A DNA stretch of 16,161 nt from Betaproteobacteria bacterium (GTDB taxonomy: Bacteria > Pseudomonadota > Gammaproteobacteria > Burkholderiales > SG8-39). Positions within the stretch are counted from its first letter, which is position 1. Every line of letters starts with the position of its first letter. Under the pieces are notes generated by a model. That model did no database searches, was not told the origin of the DNA, and saw only the letters and a list, made by a program, of their open reading frames with translations. The stretch spans positions 1 through 16,161 of the forward strand of contig JAAOZY010000329.1 in assembly GCA_012274205.1 (NCBI GenBank), written 5' to 3'. Shown here piece by piece: positions 13,320 to 16,161 of the stretch. The translations under genes were made by a program, and so were the position numbers.

Positions 13320-14455
13320 GTATGGATGAACGCGTTGCCCCCGGCTTCGATCTGCGCCGCCTCGGCGCACTGGTGCGCAAGGAAGCCCTGCAGGTGGTGC
13401 GCGATCCGTCGACGATTCTGATCGCCTTCGTATTGCCGGTGGTGATGCTGTTTCTGTTTGCCTATGCCGTATCGCTGGACATCAGGCAGGTGCCGATCGG
13501 CGTGGTGCTGGAATCCGACGGCGCCGCAGCGCAGTCGCTGGCGGCCGCCTTTTCCGGCACGCGCTATTTCGTGGTCAAGCCGGCGCGCGACCGGCGCGAG
13601 GTCGCCGAGGACGTGGTCGGCGGCCGCCTGCGCGGATTCGTGGTTATTCCCCAGGATTTCGAGCAGCGCCTGGCGGCCGGCGCGCGCGGCCCGCTGATAC
13701 AGATCATCACCGACGGGGCGCAGCCCAACACGGCCAATTTCGTCGCCAACTATGCGCAGGGCGTCGCCGCATTGTGGCTGGCGGCGCGCGTGCCGGCCGC
13801 AAGCGGCGCGCTGGCGCTCGAGCCGCGCTTCTGGTTCAACCCGGAGATCGAGAGCCGCCGCTTTCTCGTGCCCGGCGCGATCGCCATCGTCATGGCGATG
13901 ATCGGAACGCTGCTCACGGCGCTGGTAGTGGCGCGCGAATGGGAGCGCGGCACGATGGAGGCGCTGATGTCGACGCCGGCATCGGTGGTCGAAATTCTGG
14001 TCGGCAAGCTGCTGCCGTATTTCGCGCTGGGCCTGAGCGCAAGCATCCTGGCGGCGCTGCTCGCGGTCAACGTGTTCGACGTGCCCCTGCGCGGCTCCTG
14101 GCCGGTGCTGCTGCTGCTTGCGTCCGCCTTTCTGGTTCCGGCGCTGGGCCAGGGGCTGCTGATTTCGGCGCTCGCCAGGAATCAATATATCGCCGCGCAG
14201 ATTGCGGTGGTGACGGGCTTCCTGCCGGCGCTGCTGCTGTCCGGTTTTCTGTTTGAAATCGACTCGATGCCGGCGCCTATCCGCGCCCTCACTTACATCA
14301 TTCCGGCGCGCTATTTTGTTTCCTCGCTGCAGACCGTGTTCCTCGCCGGCGACGTCTGGATCGTGCTGCTTCCGGACATGGCGGCGATGCTCGCGATCGG
14401 GCTCGTCCTGTTCGCCATTGCGCGGGCGAAGACGCCCAAGAGCCTGGACACCTAG
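13316..14455 (+). CDS. ybhS: ABC-2 type exporter permease, YbhS-like
   Basis: Inner-membrane permease half of the YbhFSR exporter, 379 residues from GTG 13316 or 377 from ATG 13322. The AAGGAGG at 13305-13311 lies 4 nt before the GTG and 10 nt before the ATG, so the start is ambiguous. Topology is typical of ABC-2 proteins: a cytoplasmic start RLGALVRKEALQVVRDPST, TM1 at about 33-53, a periplasmic domain at about 55-180, then five C-terminal helices from about 183. The coupling segment AREWERGTMEALMSTP (207-221) precedes TM3. The ending is short and cytoplasmic, and the stop is TAG. It pairs with YbhR immediately downstream (3-bp gap). Confidence 0.94.
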   Translation: MSMDERVAPGFDLRRLGALVRKEALQVVRDPSTILIAFVLPVVMLFLFAYAVSLDIRQVPIGVVLESDGAAAQSLAAAFSGTRYFVVKPARDRREVAEDVVGGRLRGFVVIPQDFEQRLAAGARGPLIQIITDGAQPNTANFVANYAQGVAALWLAARVPAASGALALEPRFWFNPEIESRRFLVPGAIAIVMAMIGTLLTALVVAREWERGTMEALMSTPASVVEILVGKLLPYFALGLSASILAALLAVNVFDVPLRGSWPVLLLLASAFLVPALGQGLLISALARNQYIAAQIAVVTGFLPALLLSGFLFEIDSMPAPIRALTYIIPARYFVSSLQTVFLAGDVWIVLLPDMAAMLAIGLVLFAIARAKTPKSLDT

Positions 14456-14458
14456 ACC

Positions 14459-15571
14459 GTGCGCCTGCTGCCGACGCGCCTGATGGCGCAGATCACCAAG
14501 GAGCTGCTCAGCGTATTGCGCGACCCGCGCAGCCGCTTCGTGCTGATCGGGCCGCCCCTGATACAGCTGTTCATATTTTCGTTTGCGGCGACGCTCGACG
14601 TGCGCAATGTCGACATCGCGGTCTACAACCGCGATGCCGGCAAATGGTCGCAGGAACTGCTGGCGCGCGTCGGGGGGGCCAGCTTCGTGCACCGCCTGCA
14701 CCCGGTGCACAGCCCGGCCGAGCTTGAGCGCATGATCGAGCGGCGCGAAGTCATCGCCGCGATCGACATTCCGGAATCGTTTTCGCGCGACATCGGCGCC
14801 GGCCGCGCGGCGACGGCGCAGGTGATACTGGACGGCCGCCGCGCGAATTCCGGCCAGGTCGTGCTCGGCTACCTGAATGCGATCACGGTCGCGCTCGGCG
14901 GCGAACTGAGGGAGCGGCCGCGATTCGCCGGTGATAGCGCAGCGGTGCGCCACTGGTTCAATCCGAACCTGATCTATCGCTGGTTCGTCGTGCCGAGCAT
15001 CGGCGGCATACTGCTGACTTTCATGACTCTGTTGATCACGGCCTTGTCGATCGCGCGCGAACGCGAGCTCGGGACCTTCGACCAGCTCCTGGTTTCACCG
15101 TGCACGCCGATTGAAATCATCGCGTCCAAGATGGCGCCCGCCTTGGTGATCGGCACCTTCCTCGGCCTGTTCATGGTGGCGGCGGGCGTGTTCCTGTTCC
15201 GCATCCCGTTCACCGGTTCGTTCCTGCTGCTGCTCGCGAGCATGCTGCTGTTCATACTCTCGGTCGTCGGCATCGGGCTGATGATCTCCTCGGTATGCGC
15301 GACCCAGCAGCAGGCGATACTCGGCACCTTCACCATCGCCGTTCCGGCGGTGTTGATGTCGGGCTTCGCCACGCCGGTGGAGAACATGCCGGTCTTTCTC
15401 CAATGGCTGGCGCAGGCGATCCCGCTCAAGCACTACCTGATCATCCTGCAGGGCAGCTTCCTCAAGTCGCTGCCGCCGGCGGAGGTTTTTGCCAATGCCT
15501 GGCCGATGGCGCTGATCGCGCTGGTCACGCTGTCCGCCGCAACCCTGTTCGTACGCAGCAAACTGCAATGA
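14459..15571 (+). CDS. ybhR: ABC-2 type exporter permease, YbhR-like
   Basis: Second inner-membrane permease, 370 residues, homologous to YbhS in layout: cytoplasmic QITKELLSVLRDPRSR, TM1 at about 28-46, a large periplasmic loop with DGRRANSGQVVLGYL, and five C-terminal helices beginning FVVPSIGGILLTFM. The coupling motif is ARERELGTFDQLLVSP. The GTG at 14459 lies 3 bp after the ybhS stop and has no clear Shine-Dalgarno, so translation probably depends on coupling. An ATG at 14483 would remove eight residues before the conserved segment and is less likely. It acts with YbhS and YbhF to export drugs or cations. Confidence 0.94.
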   Translation: MRLLPTRLMAQITKELLSVLRDPRSRFVLIGPPLIQLFIFSFAATLDVRNVDIAVYNRDAGKWSQELLARVGGASFVHRLHPVHSPAELERMIERREVIAAIDIPESFSRDIGAGRAATAQVILDGRRANSGQVVLGYLNAITVALGGELRERPRFAGDSAAVRHWFNPNLIYRWFVVPSIGGILLTFMTLLITALSIARERELGTFDQLLVSPCTPIEIIASKMAPALVIGTFLGLFMVAAGVFLFRIPFTGSFLLLLASMLLFILSVVGIGLMISSVCATQQQAILGTFTIAVPAVLMSGFATPVENMPVFLQWLAQAIPLKHYLIILQGSFLKSLPPAEVFANAWPMALIALVTLSAATLFVRSKLQ

Positions 15572-15579
15572 GGCATGCC

Positions 15580-16161
15580 ATGTCATTTACCCGCCCAACC
15601 ACAACGGTGCCGGTCCCGCGGCCGAAGCTGACGTCGATGCCGGCACGTGTTGCGCTGCTCGCATCGATGGCCTTGCTTGCCGCCTGCGTCGGCGGACCGG
15701 AGTACCGCGTGCCCCGGTTGAATACGGGAACGGGCTGGGCCGAGCCCGCGGACGCGCCGGCGGGCACGGCGCAACTTGCACTATGGTGGCGCGCGCTCGG
15801 CGATCCGGTGCTGGAGCGCCTGGTCGAGACGGCGCTGGCGCAGAATCTGGACATGCGCCAGGCCGGAGCGCGAATCGCGGAGGCGCGCGCGCTGCGCGAT
15901 GCCGCGGCCGGCGCGCGCTCGCCTGCGCTGCAGGCCGAGGCAAGCGTCAACCGGCGCCGCCAGAGTCTGAATGGCCCGCTGCCGATCGGCGTCATACCGG
16001 GCGTCAGCCGCGACCAGACCATACATGAGGTCGGTTTCGACGCGACCTGGGAAGTCGACCTGTTCGGCCGCATCCGCCACGGCGTGGAATCTTCCGAGGC
16101 GCAACTGCAGGCGAGCGAGGCGGCGACGCTGATGCGCGTGTCGGCAGCCGCCGCCTCGCTC
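15580..16161 (+). CDS. Outer-membrane efflux lipoprotein (NodT/OprM family), 5' part
   Basis: Outer-membrane channel of the TolC/OprM type that receives substrate from the YbhG-like adaptor. Only the first 194 codons are inside the window; the frame is open at the right edge. ATG 15580 follows GAGG at 15570-15573. The leader has basic residues, then a hydrophobic stretch ending LLAAC, a lipobox with Cys36 as the lipidated residue, followed by VGGPEYRVP, the standard NodT opening. Further on are LALWWRALGDPVLERLVETAL and DMRQAGARIAEARA, the family's first helix, and later FDATWEVDLFGRIRH. It lies 8 bp after ybhR. E. coli ybhGFSR has no such gene in the operon, so this version is a self-contained tripartite system. 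Confidence 0.93.
   Translation, partial: MSFTRPTTTVPVPRPKLTSMPARVALLASMALLAACVGGPEYRVPRLNTGTGWAEPADAPAGTAQLALWWRALGDPVLERLVETALAQNLDMRQAGARIAEARALRDAAAGARSPALQAEASVNRRRQSLNGPLPIGVIPGVSRDQTIHEVGFDATWEVDLFGRIRHGVESSEAQLQASEAATLMRVSAAAASL

Noticed and set aside
11437..13380. A 647-codon open frame antisense to ybhF, and similar long antisense frames (10089-11684, 13298-14953, 610-1548)
   Set aside because: They are composed of His/Arg/Gln/Ala-rich low-complexity sequence with no domain, caused by high GC at third codon positions of the real genes on the other strand.
1..16161. Mobile elements, CRISPR arrays, tRNA genes, prophage pieces
   Set aside because: Searched by eye on both strands; no transposase or integrase, no spaced repeat array and no cloverleaf with a TTCGA-type arm was found.

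Overview
The window is GC-rich (roughly 63-65% by eye), tightly packed and strongly biased to G/C at third codon positions. Gene content points to a proteobacterium, most likely a betaproteobacterium. This is inferred from gene families and style only, because no rRNA or other phylogenetic marker is present. No tRNA, rRNA, CRISPR array, transposase or integrase was seen.

Region 1 (1-5231) handles uptake and breakdown of a hexuronate-type sugar. It starts inside a family-1 solute-binding protein and continues with a MalF-type permease and a MalG-type permease that carries an in-frame TAG. Next come mannonate dehydratase (uxuA), 2-keto-3-deoxygluconate kinase (kdgK, opposite strand) and KDPG aldolase (eda, divergent from kdgK). 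The three enzymes form one route: D-mannonate to KDG to KDPG to pyruvate plus glyceraldehyde-3-phosphate. The transporter ATPase is not in the window.

Region 2 (5232-8215) holds a DMT/EamA exporter, a convergent dodecin gene and a divergent MATE efflux pump. The dodecin-MATE spacer contains a perfect 24-bp palindrome and a second 20-bp inverted repeat.

Region 3 (8216-9621) is the least explained. A 477-bp gap before a MarR-family regulator has a good sigma70-like promoter and a clear rho-independent terminator, both reading leftward. Together they define a predicted structured transcript of about 280 nt containing (GGA)6 and three GCACCCCC motifs. It fires divergently from the marR promoter, and this is the best candidate for something undescribed. 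After marR lies a short reverse-strand remnant of an MBL-fold hydrolase that appears to join an N-terminal piece directly to a C-terminal piece.

Region 4 (9622-end) is a complete YbhGFSR-type ABC efflux operon: a CecR-like TetR regulator, HlyD-type adaptor (YbhG), double-NBD ATPase (YbhF), two ABC-2 permeases (YbhS, YbhR), and a NodT-type outer-membrane lipoprotein cut by the window end. A perfect 20-bp palindrome sits inside the regulator's own promoter, so autorepression is likely. A 36-codon ORF with overlapping stops and starts sits between ybhF and ybhS, flanked by a 13-bp direct repeat.
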